From JANQMX01 sp965247175 (GTDB taxonomy: Bacteria; Pseudomonadota; Alphaproteobacteria; Kiloniellales; DSM-21159), in contig OZ252006.1 of assembly GCA_965247175.1 (NCBI GenBank), positions 868,001-932,000 of the forward strand: 64,000 nt of DNA, written 5' to 3'. Position numbers and translations under genes: made by a program. Positions within the stretch are counted from its first letter, which is position 1. Each line of letters begins with the position of its first letter. The notes under the pieces were generated by a model. That model was given only the letters and a program-made list of their open reading frames with translations, made no database searches and was not told the origin of the DNA. This document shows, piece after piece, positions 33,162-41,759 of this stretch.

Positions 33162-34312
33162 ATCACCACGATCTCGGCCTGCAGGGCGCCGGCTGCTTTG
33201 ATCGCCTGTAGGATGGTGATCATGTCCCGCGGTCCGACACCCAGGGAATTGAGCCCGTTTACCAGCTCCTGCAGGCTGACGCCCGATTGCAGGATGCCGA
33301 GCTGGCGGTCTTCATCCTGGTCCACGTCGACCTCGGTGCGCGGCACCACCACTGTGTCACCCTGCTCGGCGAAGGCATTGGGCTGGCTGACCTGCGGCGT
33401 CTCCGTCACGCGAACCGTCAGGTTGCCCTGTGCGACGGCGACGGTGGAGATGCGCACGGCTTCGCCCATGACGATGACGCCCGAGCTCTCGTCGACCAGC
33501 ACCTTGGCAACCTGATCGACGCGGATGGGGAGCTGCTCGATCTCGGTCAAGAGCTCGACGGTCGAGCGGCTGTAGCCCGGAGGCATGGAGAGCTCGACCG
33601 TGGCGGGGTCGAGCAGGCGGGCGGTATCGGCCCGCAGGTAAGCGTTGATGCTGCCGGCAATGCGCGATGCGGTGGTCAGGTCGGGATTGCGCAGGCTGAT
33701 CTTGATCGTGCTCATCTGGTTGAGCTGGAAGGGGATCTCCCGCTCGACGATGGCCCCGTTGGAAATGCGTCCCGTGGTCGGCACGCCGCGGGTGACGGTC
33801 TCCGCATCGCCGCCGGCCGTGAAGCCTGCAATGGCGATCGAGCCCTGCGCGACGGCATAGACCTCACCGTCGGCGCCGAGCAGCGGCGTCACCAGCAAGG
33901 TGCCGCCTTGAAGGCTTTCGGCGTCGCCGAGGGCCGAAACGGTCACGTCGACCCGGCTGCCTTGGCGGGAGAAGGGTGGCATGTTGGAGGTCACCATGAC
34001 GGCGGCGACGTTATCGACCTCCAGGTCGTCGCTGCGGGCGTTGACGCCTAGGCGCTGGAGCATGCCGATCAGGCTCTCCCGCGTGAAGACGGCGCTGTCG
34101 AGATCGTCGCCGGTGCCGTTCAAGCCGACCACCAGGCCATAGCCGACGAGCTGGTTGTCACGAATGCCCTCGAAGCTGGCGATGTCCTTGATGCGGGACT
34201 GCGCCGCTGCGGGCCAAACCGTGAGAAAGAAGACGGCGACGATCACGGCTGCCCAAAGGAGGGGCAGGAACCGGGGTGTTTCCGTCAGATAGCGATGGAG
34301 GCGGGGCACCAT
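33158..34312 (-). CDS. flgI: Flagellar P-ring protein FlgI
   Basis: Periplasmic P-ring subunit of 384 aa. The signal peptide is about residues 1-38 (hydrophobic LPLLWAAVIVAVFFLTVWP, cleavage near AAAQS). Mature motifs are RIKDIASFEGIRDNQLVGYGLVVGLNGTGD and the C-terminal TPQVSQPNAFAEQGDTVVVP and LQELVNGLNSLGVGPRDMI. The frame opens further upstream to 34405, but a sigma-54 promoter at 34372-34386 places transcription start at about 34361, so the ATG at 34312 is right. Confidence 0.95.
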   Translation of the reverse strand: MVPRLHRYLTETPRFLPLLWAAVIVAVFFLTVWPAAAQSRIKDIASFEGIRDNQLVGYGLVVGLNGTGDDLDSAVFTRESLIGMLQRLGVNARSDDLEVDNVAAVMVTSNMPPFSRQGSRVDVTVSALGDAESLQGGTLLVTPLLGADGEVYAVAQGSIAIAGFTAGGDAETVTRGVPTTGRISNGAIVEREIPFQLNQMSTIKISLRNPDLTTASRIAGSINAYLRADTARLLDPATVELSMPPGYSRSTVELLTEIEQLPIRVDQVAKVLVDESSGVIVMGEAVRISTVAVAQGNLTVRVTETPQVSQPNAFAEQGDTVVVPRTEVDVDQDEDRQLGILQSGVSLQELVNGLNSLGVGPRDMITILQAIKAAGALQAEIVVM

Positions 34313-34371
34313 GTCCGTTCTATGCCGTTCTTGTCCGCGAAGGCTGTGTTGCGTTCTTCGCCTGTCCTTAT

Positions 34372-34386
34372 GCGAGAGGCGTGCCA
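34372..34386 (-). promoter_or_regulatory. Sigma-54 promoter of the flgI operon
   Basis: On the minus strand TGGCACG-CCTC-TCGC has a perfect -24 element, correct spacing and one change in the -12 element. It predicts a start near 34361, about 50 nt before the flgI ATG. Confidence 0.78.
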
Positions 34387-34523
34387 ACGGCCGCGAACCA
34401 CGCAAAGCCCAGCAAATGCGTCACTTATCGGCGGGGAGCGGGGCAGGACAGGGGCACGGCCCGGCAAGGAGCGACCGGCAGCGGGCAGCTCTTACCCAGT
34501 TTTGGTCCCGACGGCCGAAAAGC

Positions 34524-34538
34524 TTAACAGCTTGTTAG
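34524..34538. promoter_or_regulatory. Candidate CtrA box between flgI and fliX
   Basis: TTAA-CAGCTTG-TTAG has one mismatch to the CtrA consensus. It is about 75 bp upstream of fliX and about 210 bp from flgI; it most likely serves fliX, since flgI has its own sigma-54 promoter. Confidence 0.5.
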
Positions 34539-34612
34539 GGGAAGTCTGAGACACCCGGTGGGGAGCGCAGCTCCCATCCATAACAACAACGAAACGGCCC
34601 CGCGGCAGCGCC

Positions 34613-35032
34613 ATGAAGATCGATCCGGCCTCGAGCTTAAGAACGGCGAAGAGCCGCCCCAACGGTCGCGCACGCGGCAGCCAGGGCGCCGAGTTTGCCG
34701 CCGCTTTGCCGGAGGGTGAGCGCAGCGGCGCCGTCCAAGGCTCGGCTGCGCTGGCCTCGATCGATGCTTTGGTCGCCCTGCAAGGGGTCGGCGGCCAGGA
34801 CGAGCGAAAGCGCGAAGCCGTGGAGCAGGGCGAGCGCCTGCTCGATGACTTGGACGACTTGCGCCTCGATATCTTGAGCGGCCTGGTGCCTCTCTCACGG
34901 CTCGAAAAGCTACGTGACCGCCTGGCCGAGACGGCTTTGCGCAAGGGCGCCGGGGATGATCCCAAGCTCCGCGGGCTGCTGGCCGAAATCGAGACCCGGG
35001 TTGCGGTCGAATTGGCCAAGCTCGAACGGTAA
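34613..35032 (+). CDS. fliX: Flagellar assembly regulator FliX
   Basis: Small cytoplasmic protein of 139 aa. The disordered, basic N-terminus is followed by FAAALPEGERSG and a helical core with SIDALVALQGVGGQDERKREAVEQGERLLDDLDDLRLDILSG, which matches the class II regulator FliX. In Caulobacter, FliX binds FlbD and couples its activity to completion of the early basal body. It diverges from flgI as in Caulobacter. Together with flbD it completes the two-part switch for late genes. Confidence 0.9.
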   Translation: MKIDPASSLRTAKSRPNGRARGSQGAEFAAALPEGERSGAVQGSAALASIDALVALQGVGGQDERKREAVEQGERLLDDLDDLRLDILSGLVPLSRLEKLRDRLAETALRKGAGDDPKLRGLLAEIETRVAVELAKLER

Positions 35033-35183
35033 ATGCATAAGATTTTATAACTTTCGCCGAGGGAAGCGCGATGCTATACGCCGCTTTCCCGGCGCTTGAA
35101 GTTCAGCCAATAGACCCCGGAAAACAGGGGGATGAGCGGGTTAGGGCGTCGCAGGAGGATGGCTTTTGGTAGCGGAGTCGGTA

Positions 35184-35600
35184 ATGGCGGTGACTTTGCC
35201 TCGCAATTATCGTCCAACGGAAGACGAACCCTTCATGAACGACAAAATGAGGGAGTACTTCCGGCTTAAGCTTATGCGTTGGCGCGACGAGCTGATGCGT
35301 GAGACGGGCGAGACCATCAGTCATCTGCAGGAAGAGAGCCTGGCCAGCCCGGATCTGGCCGATCGCGCCTCTTCGGAGACCGACCGAGCCCTGGAATTGA
35401 GAACCCGGGACCGCGGCCGCAAGCTCTTGGCCAAGATCGACGATGCCCTGGAGCGCATTGAAGAGGGCAGCTACGGCTATTGCGAGGAGACGGAGGAGCC
35501 GATCTCCATCGGCCGGCTCGAGGCGAGGCCGATCGCCACCCTCTCCGTCGAGGCCCAAGAACGCCACGAGCGTATCGAGCGCACCCAGCGCGACGACTAG
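35184..35600 (+). CDS. dksA: DksA/TraR-family protein with a degenerate zinc finger
   Basis: RNA-polymerase-binding factor of 138 aa. An N-terminal coiled coil (MNDKMREYFRLKLMRWRDELMRE, then LASPDLADRASSETDRALELRTRDR, with acidic tip residues) precedes the zinc-finger region YGYCEETEEPISIGRLEARPIATLSVEAQERHERIER. Only one of the four Cys remains, as is usual for alphaproteobacterial DksA. The ATG at 35184 is preferred over a TTG 18 bp upstream. It stands alone downstream of fliX; DksA affects ribosomal and flagellar promoters in other bacteria. Confidence 0.9.
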   Translation: MAVTLPRNYRPTEDEPFMNDKMREYFRLKLMRWRDELMRETGETISHLQEESLASPDLADRASSETDRALELRTRDRGRKLLAKIDDALERIEEGSYGYCEETEEPISIGRLEARPIATLSVEAQERHERIERTQRDD

Positions 35601-35894
35601 CGCCGCGTCAGCGGCTCTCACCCCCGCCTTGAGCTGGGGGCTAGCTATAAGCTCGGACCCCGCTGACCGCTGGATACTCGGGTCTTCGCCGCTACGCGGC
35701 TCGCCGAAGTATGACATCCTGAGTAGGGGCTTCGGCTCGTGCCGCTCCTCATCTCTTCACCCCGGCCCTTAGGTGAGCCCGGTGCCGCACGCGGTCCCGG
35801 TGCGCGAGCCTTGGCAGCCGGGGTCTAGCCACAAGCACTATGGTGACTGAGTACGCGATTCCTGCTTACGAACTGGCGCTTGGAAGCGCCTCCC
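35601..35894. other. Intergenic region after dksA, no gene seen
   Basis: It contains GC-rich fragments resembling the palindromic intergenic sequences found after alaS (for example CACCCCGGCC near 35758). No ORF with convincing coding character, tRNA or promoter was recognised. Confidence 0.4.
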
Positions 35895-35925
35895 AAAAAA
35901 GAAGAGGCCGGCGCGAAGGCCGGCC
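35895..35925 (-). terminator. Intrinsic terminator of the flgF-flgG-flgA-flgH operon
   Basis: On the minus strand GGCCGGC, a 6-nt loop and GCCGGCC are followed by a T-rich tract including six T. It lies about 37-67 bp past the flgH stop. Confidence 0.85.
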
Positions 35926-35961
35926 CGAGGTGAGGCGAAAAGCTCTTGAGGCTACGTATGA

Positions 35962-36732
35962 TCAGAAGGGCCAGAGGATGTCGTAGACCTGCTGGCCGTA
36001 GCGCGGCTGCTGTAGGTCGGAGAGCTGACCGCGGCCGCCGTAAGCGATGCGCGCCTCAGCGATCTGGTCGTACTCAATGGTGTTGCTGCTGGTGATGTCG
36101 ACCGGCCGGATGATGCCGGCGACCTGGAGCTGCCGCATCTCGTAGTTCACACGGGTCTCCTGCCGCCCGGCGATAACGAAGTTCCCGTTGGGCAGAATCT
36201 CGGTGACGATGGCGGCGACCCGCAGGTTGATCACCTCGCTGCGCTCGATGCTGCCGTCGCCCACCGAGTTGCTGTCGCTATCGGCGTCGACGAGCTCGCT
36301 GGGATTGATCTCGTCCGGGAAGATCTCATCGAGATGCGCTTCGAAGCCGAGGAAGGCCGACAGGGCGGCGTTCTCGGCCGCGACGCGGTCTCGCTGGGTC
36401 CGGTTGTCGAAGTTTGCCTCATCGTCAATCTGGATGACGACGGTGATGATATCGCCGACCTCGGTGGCGCGGGTATCCTTGAAGAATGCGCGGCTGCCCG
36501 GGCGCCAGAGGGAATTGGCTTGATGCTTCAAGGCCTTCGGCTGAGGCATCGGGAGGTTGTCGGCCTGCCGCCCGGCAATCTCGACCGGATTGGTGATGGC
36601 GGAGATCTTGGGTTCCTCGCCGACCTCGGAAAGCCGGGTCAAGAGATTGCAGCCGGAGAGGGCGGCACCGATCAGCATGATGCTGATCAGGGCCGGGAGG
36701 GTCGAAGGCTGCCGGGGGGATTTGCGAAGCAT
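35962..36732 (-). CDS. flgH: Flagellar L-ring lipoprotein FlgH
   Basis: Outer-membrane ring lipoprotein of 256 aa. The signal peptide ends in the lipobox LSGC, with the lipidated Cys near residue 28. Conserved parts include SLWRPGSRAFFKDTRATEVGDIITVVIQI, the Asn/Glu-rich repeat region, and the C-terminal LQVAGIIRPVDITSSNTIEYDQIAEARIAYGGRGQ. With FlgI it makes the bushing around the rod. Last gene of the flgF operon. Confidence 0.95.
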   Translation of the reverse strand: MLRKSPRQPSTLPALISIMLIGAALSGCNLLTRLSEVGEEPKISAITNPVEIAGRQADNLPMPQPKALKHQANSLWRPGSRAFFKDTRATEVGDIITVVIQIDDEANFDNRTQRDRVAAENAALSAFLGFEAHLDEIFPDEINPSELVDADSDSNSVGDGSIERSEVINLRVAAIVTEILPNGNFVIAGRQETRVNYEMRQLQVAGIIRPVDITSSNTIEYDQIAEARIAYGGRGQLSDLQQPRYGQQVYDILWPF

Positions 36733-36764
36733 TGTCGTTCCTCTTCGAGGCGAAAGGCAGGGAA

Positions 36765-37727
36765 TTATTGCGTGGAGGACAGAGCGTCCTGTCCGGCGGC
36801 CGCCACGCGGACCAGGCCGTCGCCATCGACGGTGCCTTGGACGATGACCTTGGAGCGGAGGTTCATGACCCGCACGACCTCGCCCTGAGCGCCGTCGTCC
36901 AATGCGCGGCCCTGAGTCGAAAGCTGCATGTACGGGGTATCGAGGCGCAGCAGAACCAAGGTGTTCTTCTTGACCATCACCGGCTGCTGCAGGTCGTTGA
37001 CGCGGATCGGTGCGCCGGCGCGTAGGCCGCGGCGCGCGGCCAGACCGATAATCTGGGACGCTTCGATGACCGTGTTTCCGGCCAGACGATCACCAGGCAT
37101 GGCGACGTAGTGGATATCCCTTGAGGAGATCACCTCGCCGGGTGAGAGGCTGTTGCGGATCACCGGCACCTGCTTCATCTCGACCAGTTGTCCCGAGACC
37201 TGGGCCCAAGTGCGCTGACCGCCGTCTCGGGTATCGATAATGCGCGCATGAAAGCGGCCGTTCATGGCATCGTAGGCGAGACCGGCGAGCCTGACGCCTT
37301 GGGCGCTTTCTGCCGGCAGAGCGAGTGGCAGGACCGTCGTATCGAGGCGCAGGTGGAAGTCGCGATCGCCCGCGTTCGCATCGATTTTTGGATCTAAGAG
37401 CAAGGCCTGATGCAGCCAATCCTTGTCGAGCACAAAGGCCGCCCGGGTCAGGCGGGCGCTGTCGAAGCGCGACTTGGGCTGCCAGTCAACAGCATAGGCC
37501 TGAGCCAGTCGGGCCAGCCAGCGGGCGTCGAGCTGAACGCTCTCGCCCGGCTCGGGAGCGTGGGCCACAGGGGTTTCTGCCTTCTTAGGTGTCAGCCCGG
37601 CGAAAAGGTCGCCCAGACGAACCAAGTCGTCTTCAACCTGAACCGAGGCGATCAGGTCGACACGGCCGAGCGCCAGTCCGGGCATAAGCAGCAAAGCGAC
37701 GGTGATACAGGCGACACGGAACAGCAT
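36765..37727 (-). CDS. flgA: P-ring assembly chaperone FlgA
   Basis: Periplasmic chaperone of 320 aa with a signal peptide (residues about 1-22, FRVACITVALLLMPGLALG). The C-terminal SAF domain covers residues about 180-310 and contains VPVIRNSLSPGEVISSRDI, with GAPIRVNDLQQPVMVKKNTLV and the closing VIVQGTVDGDGLVRV. FlgA helps FlgI form the P ring. It lies between flgG and flgH. Confidence 0.92.
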   Translation of the reverse strand: MLFRVACITVALLLMPGLALGRVDLIASVQVEDDLVRLGDLFAGLTPKKAETPVAHAPEPGESVQLDARWLARLAQAYAVDWQPKSRFDSARLTRAAFVLDKDWLHQALLLDPKIDANAGDRDFHLRLDTTVLPLALPAESAQGVRLAGLAYDAMNGRFHARIIDTRDGGQRTWAQVSGQLVEMKQVPVIRNSLSPGEVISSRDIHYVAMPGDRLAGNTVIEASQIIGLAARRGLRAGAPIRVNDLQQPVMVKKNTLVLLRLDTPYMQLSTQGRALDDGAQGEVVRVMNLRSKVIVQGTVDGDGLVRVAAAGQDALSSTQ

Positions 37728-37752
37728 AGTTCGGTTACCCTTCAGTTTCGGC

Positions 37753-38538
37753 CTAACGCAGGTTGGAGACGGACTGCATCATCTCGTCCGAGGCCTGGAC
37801 GACGCGCGAGTTCATCTCGTAGGCCCGCTGCGCGGTGATCATGTTGGTAAGTTCATTCACCACGTTGACGTTTGAGGTCTCGATGGCGCCCTGCAGCAGG
37901 CGGCCGTAGCCGGCCTGGCCAGGTGTCGAAACGTTGGCTGGGCCAGAGGCCTCGGTCTCTACCAGCAGGTTGTCACCGATCGAGCGCAGGCCGCCTTCGT
38001 TGGAGAAGATCGCCAGCTCGATTTGGCCCAGGTTGCTCGGCGCCACCTGGCCGTCGATGTCGGCGAAGACCTGACCGTCAGGGTTGATCGAGACACCGAT
38101 GGTATCGGTCGGGACAGTGATGCCGGGGCTGAGCGGATAGCCGTCCGGCGTCACCAGCTCGCCGTCGGCGCTAAGCTGGAAAGCGCCGGCGCGGGTATAG
38201 GCCTCTTCGCCGCTCGGCAGGGTGATGATGAAGTAGCCGTCACCGTTGATCGCGAGGTCGAAGCTGTTGTCGGTGATGCTGATATCGCCCTGCTCGGAGA
38301 TGCGGTAGACGGCGGCGGTTCGCACACCCAGGCCGATCTGAACGCCGGCCGGCACCGTGGTGCCCGCATCCGATGACGGCGAGCCCACACGGCGCAGATC
38401 CTGATAAAGCAGGTCGTGGAACTCGGCCCGGCGGCGCTTGAAGCCGCTGGTGTTCATGTTGGCGATGTTGTTGGAAATCACCTCGACGTTGGCCTGCTGG
38501 GCCAACATTCCGGTGGCGGCGATGCTGAGGGACCTCAT
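37753..38538 (-). CDS. flgG: Flagellar distal rod protein FlgG
   Basis: Rod subunit of 261 aa, the standard FlgG length. N-terminus MRSLSIAATGMLAQQANVEVISNNIANMNTSGFKRRRAEF; C-terminus ETSNVNVVNELTNMITAQRAYEMNSRVVQASDEMMQ. Both are diagnostic. It follows flgF (42 bp gap). Confidence 0.96.
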   Translation of the reverse strand: MRSLSIAATGMLAQQANVEVISNNIANMNTSGFKRRRAEFHDLLYQDLRRVGSPSSDAGTTVPAGVQIGLGVRTAAVYRISEQGDISITDNSFDLAINGDGYFIITLPSGEEAYTRAGAFQLSADGELVTPDGYPLSPGITVPTDTIGVSINPDGQVFADIDGQVAPSNLGQIELAIFSNEGGLRSIGDNLLVETEASGPANVSTPGQAGYGRLLQGAIETSNVNVVNELTNMITAQRAYEMNSRVVQASDEMMQSVSNLR

Positions 38539-38580
38539 GACCTAGTTCCTATGTCTGCTGTTATTGTCCGGCTAGGCCGA

Positions 38581-39336
38581 TCAGCTGGAGTTGCCCGCAA
38601 GGGTGCGGATCGCGCGCTGCTGGCGCTCGTGCTCGGAGTCAACCATGCGGGAGACGGAGCTGTAGGTGCGGACCACATCGATCATGCTGGTCATCTCGAG
38701 CACCGCTGTGACGTTGGACTGCTCGATCGAGCCCTGGACGATCTCGCTGTCGGCATCGGCTAGGATCTCGGCATCCTCTGCCAGCTCGTAGAGGTTCTGC
38801 GGACCGCGCAGCAGGCTTTCAGGATCCTCGACGCGATAGGTCTGGATGCGACCGATACGCAGATCGTCGCCGTCGACCCGGGCGCTGATCACCCCGTCGC
38901 GGCTGATTTCAATCACCGAAGCGTCGGTCGGAATACGCGCCGGCTGGCCGTTGTCCATCGGCACGATGTGGCCGCTGCTGGTGACGATTTCGCCATCGGT
39001 ATTCAGCGTGAAGGAGCCGTTGCGCGTGTAGCGCGTGCCATCGTCGGTTTCGATGGCGAAGAAGCCATCGCCCATGATCGCGAGATCGAGCGGGTTGTCA
39101 GTGCGCAGTAGCGGGCCCGCGGCCGTGTCGCGCACGCTGGCGAAGTCCTGCACCAGGCTGATGTCACGCAGATCGCCGGCCTTCCGGTCTTTCGTGTCGT
39201 CCACGTACTCTTGGAATACGAGGTACTCGCCTTGATAGGCGGTGGTGTTCGCATTGGCGATGTTGTGAGCGATCATGCCAAGCTGGCGCCTCAGGGCGGA
39301 CTGGCTCGACAGGGCAATGTAACTCGGCGTTTCCAT
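38581..39336 (-). CDS. flgF: Flagellar proximal rod protein FlgF
   Basis: Rod protein of 251 aa: N-terminus METPSYIALSSQSALRRQLG, then HNIANANTTAYQGEYLVFQEYV; C-terminus QGSIEQSNVTAVLEMTSMIDVVRTYSS. The open frame continues upstream to 39459, but the sigma-54 promoter at 39379-39393 is inside that extension, so the ATG at 39336 is the start. First gene of flgF-flgG-flgA-flgH. Confidence 0.95.
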   Translation of the reverse strand: METPSYIALSSQSALRRQLGMIAHNIANANTTAYQGEYLVFQEYVDDTKDRKAGDLRDISLVQDFASVRDTAAGPLLRTDNPLDLAIMGDGFFAIETDDGTRYTRNGSFTLNTDGEIVTSSGHIVPMDNGQPARIPTDASVIEISRDGVISARVDGDDLRIGRIQTYRVEDPESLLRGPQNLYELAEDAEILADADSEIVQGSIEQSNVTAVLEMTSMIDVVRTYSSVSRMVDSEHERQQRAIRTLAGNSS

Positions 39337-39378
39337 GGATGGGCACGACCCGCGTGGTTTGTAGATGCCCAGCCCTAT

Positions 39379-39393
39379 GCAGCTAGCGTGCCA
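39379..39393 (-). promoter_or_regulatory. Sigma-54 promoter of the flgF operon
   Basis: On the minus strand TGGCACG-CTAG-CTGC has a perfect -24 element and correct spacing. Predicted start near 39368, about 30 nt before the ATG. Confidence 0.8.
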
Positions 39394-39508
39394 ATGCTCG
39401 GAGGCCCGGGAACTGCGGGCAATCGCCGGCCCGGCAGCCGCCATGCCCTCAAGGGGCAACAGCTACCCGGAAAAATCTGCCTGTTGGGAGGGCATAAGTG
39501 GCTGTCGT

Positions 39509-39525
39509 TCAACGCCTTATTAACC
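39509..39525 (+). promoter_or_regulatory. Candidate CtrA box upstream of fliL
   Basis: TCAA-CGCCTTA-TTAACC has one mismatch in the first half and a strong TTAACC second half, about 65 bp before the fliL ATG. fliL-fliM is a CtrA-controlled class II operon in Caulobacter. Confidence 0.55.
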
Positions 39526-39586
39526 AGCCCAACCTAACCTTCAGAGGACGGCGCAGGACGTCATTCCAAGGCGGAGAAGCGGTAAA

Positions 39587-40150
39587 ATGGTCGACCAGGT
39601 CGCGGACGACACCGACGAGGTCGAAGTCGAAGCGGTACCCAAGAAGAAGGGGATGAGCGGCAAGAAGCTCGTTCTCTTCATTGTCTTGCCTCTGCTGCTC
39701 GTCGGGGCCGGCGGTGCGGGCGCCTACTTCATGGGCATGCTCGACAGCGTTCTCGGCGTCGAGAAGGCGGAGGAAGACGGCGAGAACGCCGAGGAAACCG
39801 CCGAAGACGAGCATCATGACGAGGGCGAGGCCGACGTCATGGTCGCGAGCGTCTTCCATGAGCTGCCGACCATGCTGGTCAATCTCAATGAGAGCGGCAA
39901 GCGGGCGAGCTATCTCAAGATCTCGATCAAGCTCGAGCTCGGCAAGGAAGAGGACGTCGCGGCGGTGACGACCATCCAGCCGCGCATCATCGACCGATTC
40001 CAGGTCTACTTGCGGGAACTTCGGGTCGAGGACCTGGAAGGCTCCGCCGGCATGCAGCGGCTGCGCGAAGAATTGCTTAACAGGGTCAACAAGGTTGCCC
40101 ATCCCGTGAAGGTTCGGGACGTGCTCTTTGCCGAGCTGCTGGTTCAGTAG
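39587..40150 (+). CDS. fliL: Flagellar basal body-associated protein FliL
   Basis: Inner-membrane protein of 187 aa with a single TM near residues 26-48 (KLVLFIVLPLLLVGAGGAGAY), an acidic linker rich in Glu/Asp/His, and a periplasmic domain with FHELPTMLVNLNESGKRASYLKISIKLELG and RVEDLEGSAGMQRLREELLNRVNKV. FliL forms a ring around the stator and raises motor torque. It is followed by fliM. Confidence 0.94.
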   Translation: MVDQVADDTDEVEVEAVPKKKGMSGKKLVLFIVLPLLLVGAGGAGAYFMGMLDSVLGVEKAEEDGENAEETAEDEHHDEGEADVMVASVFHELPTMLVNLNESGKRASYLKISIKLELGKEEDVAAVTTIQPRIIDRFQVYLRELRVEDLEGSAGMQRLREELLNRVNKVAHPVKVRDVLFAELLVQ

Positions 40151-40195
40151 TGACGCAGCGGAAAGACCAATAGAAACAACGACGTAACGGGAGCC

Positions 40196-41281
40196 ATGTC
40201 AGAAGAGGTCGATCAAGAAGCCATGATGGCCGAGTGGGAGGCCATGGCGGAGGCAGATGAGGACGAAGGCAGCGGCGACGTAGACGTAGACGACGACGAG
40301 TCGCAAGGCAGTTCCACCCGAGTTCTCGACCAAAGCGAAATCGATAGTCTGCTCGGCTTGGACGCCAGTGCAGCCGGGGAGTTCAGCGAGTCCGGCATCC
40401 AGGCGGTGCTCAACTCCTCGCTGGTCTCTTACGAGCGTCTGCCGATGCTCGACATCGTGTTCGACAGGTTGGTCCGCCTGATGTCGACGTCGCTGCGTAA
40501 TTTCACCTCCGACAATGTGGAGGTCAGCCTTGATGAGATCACCGCCGTTCGGTTCGGTGACTTCATCAATTCCATCCCGCTTCCTGCCATGCTCTGCGTC
40601 TTCAAGGCCGAGGAGTGGGACAACTACGGCCTGATGACGGTCGATAGCTCGCTGATCTACTCCATCGTCGACGTGCTGCTCGGCGGCCGGCGGGGCACCG
40701 CGCCAATGCGCATCGAGGGGCGTCCTTACACGACCATCGAGCGCAATCTCGTGATGCGTATGATGCAGGTCATTCTGAGCGACCTCTCTGCGGCCTTCGA
40801 TCCTCTGTCGCCGGTCAGCTTCCGGTTCGAGCGGCTGGAAACCAATCCGCGCTTTGCTTTCATCGCGCGCGATGCCAACGCCGCCATTCTGACCAAGCTG
40901 CGGGTCGACATGGAAGACCGCGGCGGCACCGTCGACCTTCTGATGCCCTATGCGACCCTGGAGCCCATTCGCGAGCTTCTGCTGCAGATGTTCATGGGCG
41001 AGAAGTTCGGTCGCGACTCGATCTGGGAAACCCACCTGACCGCCGAGCTCTGGCAGACCGAGATGCCCATCGGCGCCGTGCTCGACGAGGTTGAGGTCAA
41101 GCTGACCGACGTCCTGAACTGGAAGGAAGGCACCCAGCTGTCGCTGAACGCCGTGGCGGACACCGAGATCGACCTGCGCTGCGGGGATGTCGTGATGTTC
41201 CGCGGTCATATGGGTCAGCGCAACGGCCGCATCGCGGTCAGGGTGTCGCGCAATCTATGCGGTGAGGAGCGCCAAGAGTGA
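40196..41281 (+). CDS. fliM: Flagellar motor switch protein FliM
   Basis: C-ring protein of 361 aa. The CheY-binding peptide DQSEIDSLLGL is at residues 45-55, displaced from the extreme N-terminus by an acidic leader (EADEDEGSGDVDVDDDES) not present in most FliM. The middle domain (LPMLDIVFDRLVRLMSTSLRN and the AEEWDNYGLMTVDSSLIYSIVDVLLGG block) and the C-terminal SpoA domain (LDEVEVKLTDVLNWKEGTQL) are normal. It overlaps the next gene by 4 bp. Confidence 0.96.
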   Translation: MSEEVDQEAMMAEWEAMAEADEDEGSGDVDVDDDESQGSSTRVLDQSEIDSLLGLDASAAGEFSESGIQAVLNSSLVSYERLPMLDIVFDRLVRLMSTSLRNFTSDNVEVSLDEITAVRFGDFINSIPLPAMLCVFKAEEWDNYGLMTVDSSLIYSIVDVLLGGRRGTAPMRIEGRPYTTIERNLVMRMMQVILSDLSAAFDPLSPVSFRFERLETNPRFAFIARDANAAILTKLRVDMEDRGGTVDLLMPYATLEPIRELLLQMFMGEKFGRDSIWETHLTAELWQTEMPIGAVLDEVEVKLTDVLNWKEGTQLSLNAVADTEIDLRCGDVVMFRGHMGQRNGRIAVRVSRNLCGEERQE

Positions 41282-41730
41282 TGGTCGGACTGGACCTTGC
41301 AACCGATGTTCTGCTCGCGGTCCTGCTGGTGGCCGTCATCATCTATGCCGTCATCCTCAACCGGAAGCTCGCCGCGCTGCGGAACGCCAAGGAAGAGTTC
41401 GAGGCCTTGCTCGCCAGCTTCGGCGACACCACCCAGCAAGCCCAAACCAACCTGGAATCGCTGCGCGAGGAAGCCCAAACCGTAAAGCGCGGCTTCGATC
41501 AGGAACTCGAACAGATGGGCACCTCGCTGGCTGAGGTGCGCGGTCTGGCCGATGATCTGGAGTATCTCGTCAAGCGCGGCGAGAAGGTCGCCGACCGCCT
41601 GGCGACCAGGGAGCCTGGCAAACCCGCGGCCGCCGAGCGCGCCTCCGAGCCAGAGCCAGAAACCGCGACGTCAGCAAGCCAGGGCGGCGCCCAGCAGCAG
41701 TTCCTGCGGGCGTTGCAGGGCATGCGCTAG
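41278..41730 (+). CDS. Coiled-coil membrane protein next to fliM (DUF6468-like)
   Basis: Protein of 150 aa with an N-terminal TM (TDVLLAVLLVAVIIYAVIL, about 9-27), a long coiled coil (KLAALRNAKEEFEALLASFGDTTQQAQTNLESLREEA through residue 100) and a Pro/Ala/Glu-rich tail. It overlaps fliM by 4 bp and precedes a MotE-like gene. From memory it resembles the DUF6468 proteins found next to fliM in Rhodospirillales. Its role is unknown; the position suggests a motor or stator accessory factor. Confidence 0.7.
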   Translation: MMVGLDLATDVLLAVLLVAVIIYAVILNRKLAALRNAKEEFEALLASFGDTTQQAQTNLESLREEAQTVKRGFDQELEQMGTSLAEVRGLADDLEYLVKRGEKVADRLATREPGKPAAAERASEPEPETATSASQGGAQQQFLRALQGMR

Positions 41731-41759
41731 GACGCGAAGAAGCCTCGAAAGCAAGCACC

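Noticed and set aside
34451..34466. GGGGCACGGCCCGGCA upstream of fliX as a sigma-54 promoter
   Set aside because: GG-to-GC spacing fits only with a shifted -24 element; a CtrA-like box is the better explanation for fliX.
35601..35961. tRNA or small RNA after dksA
   Set aside because: No cloverleaf or conserved TPsiC-type arm found; only a terminator at the far end is supported.
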